NCBI GenBank assembly: GCA_050049955.1
Contig: JASFVG010000020.1
Span: 1 to 22,133, forward strand
Source of the DNA: SKLM01 sp050049955
GTDB taxonomy: Bacteria; Chloroflexota; Anaerolineae; B4-G1
Direction of reading: 5' to 3'
Length of the DNA stretch: 22,133 nucleotides
Shown: positions 15,886 through 22,133 of the stretch, piece after piece
Layout of the letters: the number at the start of each line of letters is the position of its first letter
Position numbering within the stretch: position 1 is the first letter of the stretch
The notes under the pieces: model-generated
Databases searched by the model: none
What the model was told of the DNA's origin: nothing
Seen by the model: the letters and a program-made list of their open reading frames with translations, nothing else
Program-made: the position numbers and the translations under genes

Positions 15886-17027
15886 TGTCCGTTAAGGAGC
15901 CGCCCGGGGTTGCCGTCTTGTACAACGCCTGCCACGACCTGATCAAGGGAGAGCCCAGGGACGTTCTAGCGGACCAGGGCATTGACGCCTGTGCCCATGC
16001 GGTGGCGGAGGCTTTCCAGCGCGTCGGCCGGCGTGTCGTCCAGTTGCCGGTCCACAGCGACGTCGAATCCGCTTTGGACCCCTTCCCACCCACAGACTGG
16101 GTCGTCTTCAACCTCGGCGAGGGGATGGAGGGGCGCCTGTTCGAGGAGGCACGCATCGCCTGGGCTCTGGAGGCGATGGGCTACTGCTTCACCGGATCCG
16201 GAGGGAATGCCATTGCGCGCTCGGTGCACAAGGCACGCGCCAAAGCCCTGCTCCGGGCTTGCGGGGTGAGCACGCCGCACGGGTGGCTCTTCCGCCACCC
16301 CGATGAGGTTCCCCCACGGAGCGGCGTGCTCACCTACCCTCTCATCGTCAAGCCCGTGGCCGAGGACGCCAGCATCGGCGTCGGACCGGGCGCGTTGGTG
16401 CATACGGAGCGGGCGCTGCGTGAGCGCGTGGAATACGTCGTGGAGCGCTATCGTCAGGCGGCCCTGGCCGAGGCGTTCGTCGAGGGTCGGGAGTTCAATA
16501 TCGCCCTATGGGGAGACCCGGTCCACGTCCTGCCGCTTGCGGAGATCGACTTCAGCGCCTTTGCAGATCCCTATGCTCGCATCGTCTCCTTCGCCGCCAA
16601 ATGGGAGGTCGATTCCTTTGAGTACCACCATACACCGGTCCTCTGTCCGGCGCGAGTGGACGCCGGGCTCCGCGATCACATTGCAGGGGTCGCGCGGCGG
16701 GCGTGGGAGGCTATCGGCTGCCGGGGGTATGCCCGCGTCGACATGCGCCTTGGCGACGGTGATGCCCTCTACGTGGTGGAGGTGAACTGCAACCCCGATC
16801 TCTCGCCCGATGCCGGCTTCTACCGCGCTGCGACAGCGGCCGGATACAGCTATGAGGACATGGTGGTCTACATTCTAGACGTTGCGCGGAGGCGCCAGGA
16901 TGCACAGGATAGAGTTGGCTTCGAGCAACGACGGACCGGTCATCTCACGTCTGACGGAGATGGCCGGTGTCTTCACCTCCACGGAAGTGAAGTGCGTCGA
17001 AGAGCTCTGGAGCCTGTATCGCGATAA
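15885..17027 (+). CDS. D-Ala-D-Ala ligase-like ATP-grasp protein
   Basis: The 380-residue product belongs to the ATP-grasp fold closest to Ddl ligases. ATP-grasp enzymes join a carboxylate, activated as acylphosphate, to an amine. Visible motifs include FNLGEGMEGR in the N-terminal domain, YPLIVKPVAEDASIGVG (ATP-binding lysine and flexible loop), AEAFVEGREFNIALWG, and the metal-binding VEVNCNPDLSPDAGF near the C-terminus. It is probably a peptide or amino-acid ligase; the nearby LysW-like carrier suggests a carrier-bound substrate, but that is inference from proximity. True D-Ala-D-Ala synthesis is less likely given the context. The ATG at 15885 was chosen because the family's first strand (VAVLYNA) follows 10 residues later. 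The last 40 or so residues (after ILDVARRR) are Arg-rich, do not look like the family and overlap the reading frame of the GNAT gene, so the natural stop was probably lost. Confidence 0.85.
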   Translation: MSVKEPPGVAVLYNACHDLIKGEPRDVLADQGIDACAHAVAEAFQRVGRRVVQLPVHSDVESALDPFPPTDWVVFNLGEGMEGRLFEEARIAWALEAMGYCFTGSGGNAIARSVHKARAKALLRACGVSTPHGWLFRHPDEVPPRSGVLTYPLIVKPVAEDASIGVGPGALVHTERALRERVEYVVERYRQAALAEAFVEGREFNIALWGDPVHVLPLAEIDFSAFADPYARIVSFAAKWEVDSFEYHHTPVLCPARVDAGLRDHIAGVARRAWEAIGCRGYARVDMRLGDGDALYVVEVNCNPDLSPDAGFYRAATAAGYSYEDMVVYILDVARRRQDAQDRVGFEQRRTGHLTSDGDGRCLHLHGSEVRRRALEPVSR

Positions 17028-17465
17028 CGGAGAGCCTAGCGGCTACGCCTTTCTCGTCTGCCGAGATGAGTACGGCTGACCGCTCGGATATGCCTGCTTC
17101 GGGCCGCATCCACTCACGGATGGGCCTACGATCTCTATTGGATAGCGGTCGACGGTGCTGCCCGGGGCACTGGCGTGGGCCACGCGCTGCTGAGTGAAGT
17201 GGAGAGAGAAGTCCGGAGTCGCGGCGGTCGCCTGCTGCTGGTGGAGACCTCCTCGATGGCCGCCTACGCCCGGGCACGCCATCTGTACGAGACGAGTGGG
17301 TACCGGCGCGAGGCGGTTGTGCGCAACTTCTACGCTCGTGGGGATGATCTGATGATATACGTCAAAGATCTGCGCGCCGCCCCCTCCGGCCAACAGCTAG
17401 CGGCAGTCTATCAGGAAGCCCTGGCTGACGCATTCGCCCAACCGCCCTCTCCACCTGCTCACTAG
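16900..17465 (+). pseudogene. Broken GNAT acetyltransferase gene (stop codon plus frameshift)
   Basis: Joined across two lesions, this would encode a GNAT N-acetyltransferase of about 188 residues. The first part (16900-17076) reads MHRIELASSNDGPVI and onward to CRDEYG, then a TGA (17077-17079) falls where CGA (Arg) is expected. The same frame continues PLGYACFGPHPLTDG, then one base is missing near 17122-17123. The next frame resumes with AYDLYWIAVDGAARGTGVG, including the acetyl-CoA loop RGTGVG, and VETSSMAAYARARHLYETSGYRR, running to 17465. GGAGG (16888-16892) supports the start, which lies inside the 3' end of the ATP-grasp gene. GNAT enzymes move an acetyl group from acetyl-CoA to an amine; here perhaps onto a carrier- or ligase-made product. 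Two independent defects suggest real decay, though sequencing or assembly error is possible. Only the 97-residue C-terminal part could still be made from a GTG at 17175. Confidence 0.8.
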
Positions 17466-17614
17466 GCGATGATCCATGCTGTCTTCGGCCCAGCGCCTAG
17501 TGCTCCCAGGGACCACCAAAGCGCAGTCCCACGTTGTCAGCGGTGTCGTTCGTTAAGCACAGCTGAGACGCTGGGCACCGTTCGACCGCTACAGGTCTGC
17601 ACCAGGAGCCAGTC

Positions 17615-20251
17615 TTGGGTCTCTCCCTTGCCAGCTTGCGTGTTCGTCTCATCCTGCTCGTGCTCGTAGCTGTTGTGCCGCTGCTGGGCCTGATGGTCTA
17701 CGCGAACGGCGAACTGCGCCAGCGAGCCGCGACCGATGCCGAGAGTGAGGCTCTGCGCTTGGCCCGCATCGCAGCCAGCGATCAGCGGGACATGGTGTGG
17801 GACACCCGCCAGCTTCTCTTCGCTCTCGCACAGCTGCCCGAGGTGCGCGAGGGCAGCCCCGGGGCCTGCTCCACGCTGCTGACACGGTTGCTGGATCAAT
17901 ACCCCCAGTACGTGCTCATGGGCGTGATCGGCCGGGACGGGGATCTTCTCTGTAGCACCCTTCCTCCTGACGCCTCGGAAGGTGCCATGGGCCGCGACTT
18001 CTTTGAACACCTGCTGCAGGCGCGCAGCTTTGCCATTGGGTACCACGACGATAGTATCCTCGGCGATGAGAGCACCCTCGATTTCGGCTACCCGCTGTTC
18101 GAGGAGTCCGGGGAGGTTCGCGAGATCCTGTTTGCCTGCCTCAGCCTCGGCTGGCTGAGGCAGCTGGCTACTGAGGCACAGCTACCCGAAGGCTCGACTT
18201 TCCTGTTGCTCGATCAGGAAGGCACGATTCTGCTGCGCCACCCCGATCAAGGAGAGCAGGCAGACCTGGTTGGATTCGAGCCGCCGCTAGCCACGACGAT
18301 TGTGGGGAGGGGGGGCGAGGGCACCGTCGAGGCCCCGGGGGTGGACGGCGTCCAGCGCTTGTTCGCGTTCACCCCGGTATTGGGTCCGTCGGCGACAGAG
18401 GAGATGTTTGTGACCATCGGCATCCCCGCGGCCGTCGCTTTCGCCGACGTGAATCGCATGCTGGCTCGCAATCTGATCGGGCTGGGTCTGGTTGCGTCGC
18501 TGGCACTTGCATTGGCCTGGTTCGGTGGTGACGCGTTTGTTCTGCGCCAGGTCAACAAGCTGGTAGAAGCAACCAGGCGAATGGCGCGGGGGGAATTGGA
18601 TGTACGTATCGGGCTACCCTCGGACAAGGGGGAATTGGGCCAGCTTGCTAACGCCTTCGACGACATGGCGGCGGCGCTTGAGACGCGGATTGCTGAGCGA
18701 GACCACGTGGCGGAGGCGCTGCGGGAGAGCCGCCGAGCTCTGTCCACCCTGATGAGCAACCTGCCTGGCATGGCCTACCGCCGCCGAAATGATGAGCACT
18801 GGACCATGGAGTTCGCCAGCGATGGTTGTCTTGAGCTCACCGGCTATCTTGCCGGTGAGCTGGTCGAGAACAGAATCATGTCGTACGGGCGCCTGGTGCA
18901 CGAGCAGGATCGCGAGCTGGTGTGGAACGAGGTGCAGACAGCTGTGCGGGATGGGCGGCCTTTCCAGAGCACGTACCGAATCGTGACGCAGTCGGGAGAG
19001 GAAAAGTGGGCATGGGAACAGGGACGTGCCGTCTACTCTCCCGACGGCGCAATACTGGCTCTCGAGGGCTTTGTCACCGATGCGAGCGAGCGCGTCCTGG
19101 CCCAGCAGATACTGGAGCAGCAAGTCGCGGACCGTACGCGAGAGCTGCGGGCCCTGTATGAGGTGATGGTGGCGGCCGGCGCATCGCTGGAGCTGAGGAC
19201 CGTGTTGGATCGCTCTCTCAGCCAGGTCCTCAGGGTGATGCGGTGCGAGGTCGGTGCTATCCACCTGCTGAACGAGGGGGGACAGATGCTCCGTCTGGCC
19301 GCCTCTCAGGGCGTCTCCCCCGATGATCTGGGGGTCAGCAAGGGAGTCCCGACGGGAGACGGCCTGGTGGGGTGGGTGGCCGAGCACGGTAGCCCTGTGG
19401 TGATACCTACCCTGATAGGGAGCCCGCGACCGCTCCTCGCATTGCCGACCCACAGTAGTCAGGGCTACGCCGGCGTGCCTGTTCGCGCCAGAGGGGAGGT
19501 GCTCGGGGTCCTCAGCGTGATTGGAGAGCCCGGGCGGTGCTTCAGCGAGGCTGAGCTCTCCTTGCTCGGCTCCATTGCAGACGAAGTGGGTGTGGCGGTA
19601 GAAAACGCGAAGCTTCACGAGCAAGCCCAGGAGACAGCGGTCATCAGAGAGCGCGAACGGCTGGCCAGGGAGCTCCACGACTCGGTGACCCAGTCGCTCT
19701 ACAGCTTGACGCTGCTGGCCGAGGCCGGGCAGCGTCTCGTCGACGCTGGTGACGCCCAGCGGGCAGGTGAGTATCTGGGGCGCCTGGGGGAGATCTCCCA
19801 GCAAGGGCTCAAGGAGATGCGGCTGCTGGTGCACCAGCTACGCCCCCTGGTTCTGAAGCGGGAGGGACTGGTGGGAGCTCTGCAGGATCGCCTGGATGCT
19901 GTGGAGAAGCGGGCTGGCGTGGACGCGCGCCTCATGGTCGAGGGTACCGTCGCGCTGCCGGAGTCTGTGGAGGATGAGCTCTATCGCATTGCTCAGGAGG
20001 CGCTCAATAACGCGCTGAAGCACGCAGCCTCCACTGCCGTGAAAGTGACAATCCGAGCTGAGGACACGCAGGTTTCGTTGGTCATTGAGGACAATGGTAT
20101 CGGGTTCGATCCGGAATCCGCGGGAAGCGACGGCGGTTTGGGCCTGGTAGGAATGCGGGAGCGCGCGCAGCGGCTGGGCGGTTCTCTGACGCTTGTGTCT
20201 GTGCCAGCCAAGGGTACAATGGTCAGGGTTGACCTGGAGGTACCTGTATGA
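17615..20251 (+). CDS. Sensor histidine kinase (Cache-like, HAMP, PAS, GAF, DesK/NarX-type)
   Basis: The 878-residue membrane kinase starts at TTG 17615, supported by AGGAG at 17604-17608. Transmembrane helix 1 (about 9-30) and helix 2 (about 284-306) enclose a large extracytoplasmic sensor (about 31-283) of probable double-Cache type. Inside the cell are HAMP (about 306-365), PAS (about 372-495; SNLPGMAYRRR), GAF (about 510-668) and a HisKA_3 dimerisation domain with ERLARELHDSVTQSLYSL, where His688 is the phosphorylation site. The ATPase domain follows, with ALNNALKHA (N box), EDNGIGFD (G1) and GGLGLVGMRERA (G2). It passes phosphate to the NarL-like regulator whose gene overlaps by ATGA. 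The signal is unknown; the Cache part suggests a small extracellular ligand. 17466-17614 contains no gene that I can support. Confidence 0.94.
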   Translation: MGLSLASLRVRLILLVLVAVVPLLGLMVYANGELRQRAATDAESEALRLARIAASDQRDMVWDTRQLLFALAQLPEVREGSPGACSTLLTRLLDQYPQYVLMGVIGRDGDLLCSTLPPDASEGAMGRDFFEHLLQARSFAIGYHDDSILGDESTLDFGYPLFEESGEVREILFACLSLGWLRQLATEAQLPEGSTFLLLDQEGTILLRHPDQGEQADLVGFEPPLATTIVGRGGEGTVEAPGVDGVQRLFAFTPVLGPSATEEMFVTIGIPAAVAFADVNRMLARNLIGLGLVASLALALAWFGGDAFVLRQVNKLVEATRRMARGELDVRIGLPSDKGELGQLANAFDDMAAALETRIAERDHVAEALRESRRALSTLMSNLPGMAYRRRNDEHWTMEFASDGCLELTGYLAGELVENRIMSYGRLVHEQDRELVWNEVQTAVRDGRPFQSTYRIVTQSGEEKWAWEQGRAVYSPDGAILALEGFVTDASERVLAQQILEQQVADRTRELRALYEVMVAAGASLELRTVLDRSLSQVLRVMRCEVGAIHLLNEGGQMLRLAASQGVSPDDLGVSKGVPTGDGLVGWVAEHGSPVVIPTLIGSPRPLLALPTHSSQGYAGVPVRARGEVLGVLSVIGEPGRCFSEAELSLLGSIADEVGVAVENAKLHEQAQETAVIRERERLARELHDSVTQSLYSLTLLAEAGQRLVDAGDAQRAGEYLGRLGEISQQGLKEMRLLVHQLRPLVLKREGLVGALQDRLDAVEKRAGVDARLMVEGTVALPESVEDELYRIAQEALNNALKHAASTAVKVTIRAEDTQVSLVIEDNGIGFDPESAGSDGGLGLVGMRERAQRLGGSLTLVSVPAKGTMVRVDLEVPV

Positions 20252-20904
20252 GTGAACATACCCAGATTCTGATCGCCGATGATCACGCCGTGGTGCGAGA
20301 GGGGCTGCGCGCGCTGATCGATTCTGAGCCAGGCCTGACACTGGTCGGCGAGGCCGCTGACGGCGTCGAGGCAGTGGAGAAGCACCTTGCTCTGAAGCCT
20401 GACGTGACCATTCTCGACCTGGTAATGCCCCGCAAGGGCGGGATAGAGGCCATCCGGGAGATCAAGGAGCACGACCCGAAGGCGCGCATCCTGGTGATCA
20501 CCAGCTTTGCCGAGGATGAGAAGGTTTTCCCGGCGATAAAGGCCGGGGCCCAGGGCTACCTGTTGAAGGATGCAACCCCTCGCGAGCTTCTCAGGGCGAT
20601 CCGCGACATCCACGAAGGCCTGCCTTCCATGCACCCCACCATTGCCCGCAAGCTGATGCGGGAGATCCAGCGCGACGCCGCGTTGCCGCTGGCTGAGGAG
20701 CCGCTGACCGAACGCGAGGTCGAGGTGCTCGCTGGGGTGGCGCAGGGATTCTCCAACCAGGAGATCGCCGATAGACTGTTCGTCAGCGAGCGGACCGTGC
20801 GCTCGCACGTTAGCAGTATCCTCAGTAAGCTCCACCTCGCAAACCGTACCCAGGCGGCGCTGTACGCCCTGCGAAAGGGTTTCGCTTCGCTCGACGAGAC
20901 CTGA
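20248..20904 (+). CDS. NarL/FixJ-family response regulator
   Basis: The 218-residue regulator has a receiver domain (about 6-122) with acidic residues Asp11-Asp12, the phosphoacceptor Asp57 in ILDLVMP, and the conserved lysine in LLKDATP. A C-terminal LuxR-type helix-turn-helix domain (about 150-215) is recognised by LTEREVEVLAGVAQGFSNQE and ADRLFVSERTVRSHV. It would be phosphorylated by the partner kinase, dimerise and bind DNA. The start overlaps the kinase stop as ATGA, with GGAGG at 20236-20240, so the two are translationally coupled. Targets are not known; no clear binding sites were found nearby. Confidence 0.96.
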   Translation: MSEHTQILIADDHAVVREGLRALIDSEPGLTLVGEAADGVEAVEKHLALKPDVTILDLVMPRKGGIEAIREIKEHDPKARILVITSFAEDEKVFPAIKAGAQGYLLKDATPRELLRAIRDIHEGLPSMHPTIARKLMREIQRDAALPLAEEPLTEREVEVLAGVAQGFSNQEIADRLFVSERTVRSHVSSILSKLHLANRTQAALYALRKGFASLDET

Positions 20905-21493
20905 ACCCTCTGCCTGGCCGCGCGACTCAATCAGCTCACGGTCACAATAGGCACGGGCGCACGGCAGGTGTGGCCCTGCCCGTCTGGGTGAGGCCAGCGC
21001 TCCAACTGGCGTCAAGCCTCGACTCTTCACCTCCCGTCATCTGCGCGAAGCGCCACATCCCCCAACGCAGAAGCGCCCGCTGCACGCCCATCCGTCCGCC
21101 TAGATCACAGTCGGTCCCGTGACCGATGGGTCCGCGCCAGTCGTGCGCAGCCTGCCCAGGGGGACCCGCTCAGCACACGTAGTTCGAGCTTGCCCAATTG
21201 CTGCTGCGCATCGCCATGCCGCTCACACCGGCTTTGCGGCTCATGCTCGCCGACACCTCCCAGTCCCTCGTGCCGACCGGTTCAACGCTCCGTTTTCTTG
21301 ACGCAGTCTGATCGGTGATTTGGCCCAGCTGACGGTCGTCCCAGGCCCTACATTTGTATGACGGGGAACCGACCATCTGACCGATGCGGGCGCCAGCGTG
21401 GCATGGTAGGATACTCTTGCGCAGCAGAAGCTGGGCAAACCGAGCAAGTCAGGTGCAGAGCACCACACCATAGCGACAAAGGAGGTCGTTGAC
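20905..21493. other. 589-bp region without a supported gene
   Basis: Short frames exist on both strands (for example 21119-21301 and the minus-strand 21170-21376) but none has a ribosome site, a recognisable domain or convincing composition. A small stem, GGCAGG/CCTGCC (20963-20968 with 20975-20980), lies 58 nt after the regulator's stop and may be a weak terminator. The region could be the remnant of a decayed gene or hold an unrecognised RNA. No tRNA-like cloverleaf was seen. Confidence 0.5.
21404..21412 (+). promoter_or_regulatory. Possible extended -10 promoter of the last lipoprotein gene
   Basis: TGGTAGGAT has the TG-N prefix and a hexamer two bases from consensus, about 80 nt before the start codon. 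No good -35 was found at normal spacing, so this is a weak call. Confidence 0.25.
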
Positions 21494-22012
21494 ATGAGCA
21501 GGAGAAGGTCCGTAGTGACGCTAGTCAGTATTACACTGGTCGTGGCAGGTGCTGCGGCGCAAACCGGATGCACTTCAGTCCGTGCTTTGGCCGATTATAG
21601 GTCCGTGGCACGTGAGGCTGCCTCGGAGATCTCCCTCTCGCCCGATGAACAGAACGCGCAGGCCATCAAGACAGTTGAGGATTTCTACGCCTGGTACCTG
21701 AGCTACCCAGGCAACGTGGTTGCGGACGGAGCCCATAGGTCCAGCGAATACTTGACGGTGCCCTTCGTCGAGCAGGTTGACGAGCTGGTCGCCTCCTTCA
21801 CCCAGGGTGGTTACGATCCGTTCCTCTGCGCTCAGGACGTGCCGGGCGAAGTCAGACTCGACGAGCAGGTCACCCGTTCGGGGGACGAGGCCACCATCCT
21901 CGTGCGTGAGGTCTGGAATCCCGGGACTGAGTACGAAATGACCACCGACGTCGTCGTGGAGCTGGAGATGGCGGACGGGGTGTGGAAGATCTCCAATATC
22001 ATTTGCCAATAG
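21494..22012 (+). CDS. Small lipoprotein, DUF3828-like
   Basis: The 172-residue protein has a lipoprotein signal with the positive stretch RRR, a hydrophobic core and a cleavage region ending in QTGC (lipid on Cys26). The mature part contains VEDFYAWYLSYPGN ... EYLTVPFVEQVDELVASF, then GGYDPFLCAQDVPGEVRLDE, and ends in strands with ATILVREVW and VWKISNIIC. This pattern resembles DUF3828-type, NTF2-related extracytoplasmic domains; the assignment is by pattern only. It would be anchored to the outer face of the membrane. Two cysteines remain in the mature domain (FLCAQ and the C-terminal ICQ), which could form a disulphide. Function unknown. AAAGGAGG (21478-21485) gives a strong ribosome site. 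Confidence 0.85.
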   Translation: MSRRRSVVTLVSITLVVAGAAAQTGCTSVRALADYRSVAREAASEISLSPDEQNAQAIKTVEDFYAWYLSYPGNVVADGAHRSSEYLTVPFVEQVDELVASFTQGGYDPFLCAQDVPGEVRLDEQVTRSGDEATILVREVWNPGTEYEMTTDVVVELEMADGVWKISNIICQ

Positions 22013-22030
22013 CCGCCACGAACGGCGGCT
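22011..22030 (+). terminator. Short hairpin at the end of the lipoprotein gene
   Basis: AGCCGCC (22011-22017) and GGCGGCT (22024-22030) form a perfect 7-bp stem overlapping the stop codon. No T-tract follows, so it may be a weak terminator or an mRNA end stabiliser. Confidence 0.4.
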
Positions 22031-22046
22031 AAGTCAGCTTCGGACG

Positions 22047-22089
22047 CCCGGCGCTCCCACAGCTGGGAACACCATCTGCGAGCGCCGGG
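22047..22089 (+). terminator. 10-bp-stem hairpin before the last gene
   Basis: CCCGGCGCTC (22047-22056) pairs perfectly with GAGCGCCGGG (22080-22089). The 23-nt loop contains AGCTGGGA, which offers an alternative smaller stem with TCCCA at 22055-22059. A TTT lies 9 nt after it. It may terminate the lipoprotein transcript or act in the leader of the next gene. Confidence 0.45.
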
Positions 22090-22120
22090 TATCCAACTTT
22101 CTGCGCTGGGGGAGGGTTTG

Positions 22121-22133
22121 ATGAAAGCTACAC
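22121..22133 (+). CDS. Start of a gene cut by the window edge
   Basis: An ATG followed by AAA GCT ACA (M-K-A-T) is preceded by GGGGGAGGG at 22108-22116, a strong ribosome site at good spacing. Only four codons are visible, so nothing can be said about the product. Confidence 0.5.

Noticed and set aside
21255..21300. GGTTCAACGCTCC resembling a tRNA T-arm
   Set aside because: No matching acceptor, D or anticodon stems could be formed around it.
21119..21376. Short frames on both strands in the gap after the response regulator
   Set aside because: No ribosome sites, no recognised domains, and Arg/Ser/Ala-rich composition typical of chance frames in high-GC DNA.

Overview
The window is high-GC bacterial DNA with no rRNA, tRNA, CRISPR array, intact insertion sequence or phage module that I can see. 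It looks like a chromosomal segment of a Chloroflexota (Anaerolineae-like) bacterium. This rests on several weak signs together: a secreted enzyme ending in a FLPVVLR-type tail, a BTAD/AAA regulator, a large XRE-nSTAND-WD40 protein, a LysW-like carrier beside an ATP-grasp ligase, and dispersed short repeats (CACAAAGACACCAAGACAC and AAGGACTTCAGTCCTT types) that I associate with that phylum. No taxonomic search was possible.

Layout. Positions 1-347 hold three short palindromic repeats, a good sigma70-type promoter and a 22-bp palindrome at the predicted transcription start. A SARP/BTAD-AAA regulator (348-2315) follows and appears to lose its C-terminal part at a dispersed repeat. Next are an orphan branched-chain-amino-acid-type binding protein (2539-3837) and a secreted beta-helix plus glycosidase-like protein (3986-6391). 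Convergent to these is a 1288-residue XRE-nSTAND-transmembrane-WD40 protein (6434-10300, minus strand). A multidomain putative lipoprotein with a puzzling start (about 10543-12087) is divergent from it and ends at a strong 12-bp terminator hairpin. A 70-bp intergenic repeat occurs after the SARP gene and again after this lipoprotein gene.

From 12296 to 15527 there are a small conserved-looking protein, an ASCH/PUA-like protein, groES, groEL and a LysW-like zinc-ribbon carrier. A strongly structured spacer lies between groEL and the carrier. After another structured spacer comes a Ddl-like ATP-grasp ligase (15885-17027). It overlaps a GNAT acetyltransferase gene broken by a nonsense codon and a one-base frameshift (16900-17465). 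The last part has a two-component system (DesK/NarX-like kinase 17615-20251, NarL-like regulator 20248-20904), a 589-bp region with no convincing gene, a small lipoprotein (21494-22012) and the first codons of another gene at the window edge.

How the genes may work together. The sequence clearly supports only one coupled pair, the kinase and regulator, joined by an ATGA overlap. The carrier, ATP-grasp ligase and GNAT look like parts of an amino-group-carrier or peptide-modification module next to the chaperonin genes. The carrier lacks the terminal glutamate of classic LysW and the GNAT gene is broken, so this is either a divergent system or a decaying one. The other most interesting element is the membrane-tethered XRE-nSTAND-WD40 protein, which has its own operator-like upstream region.
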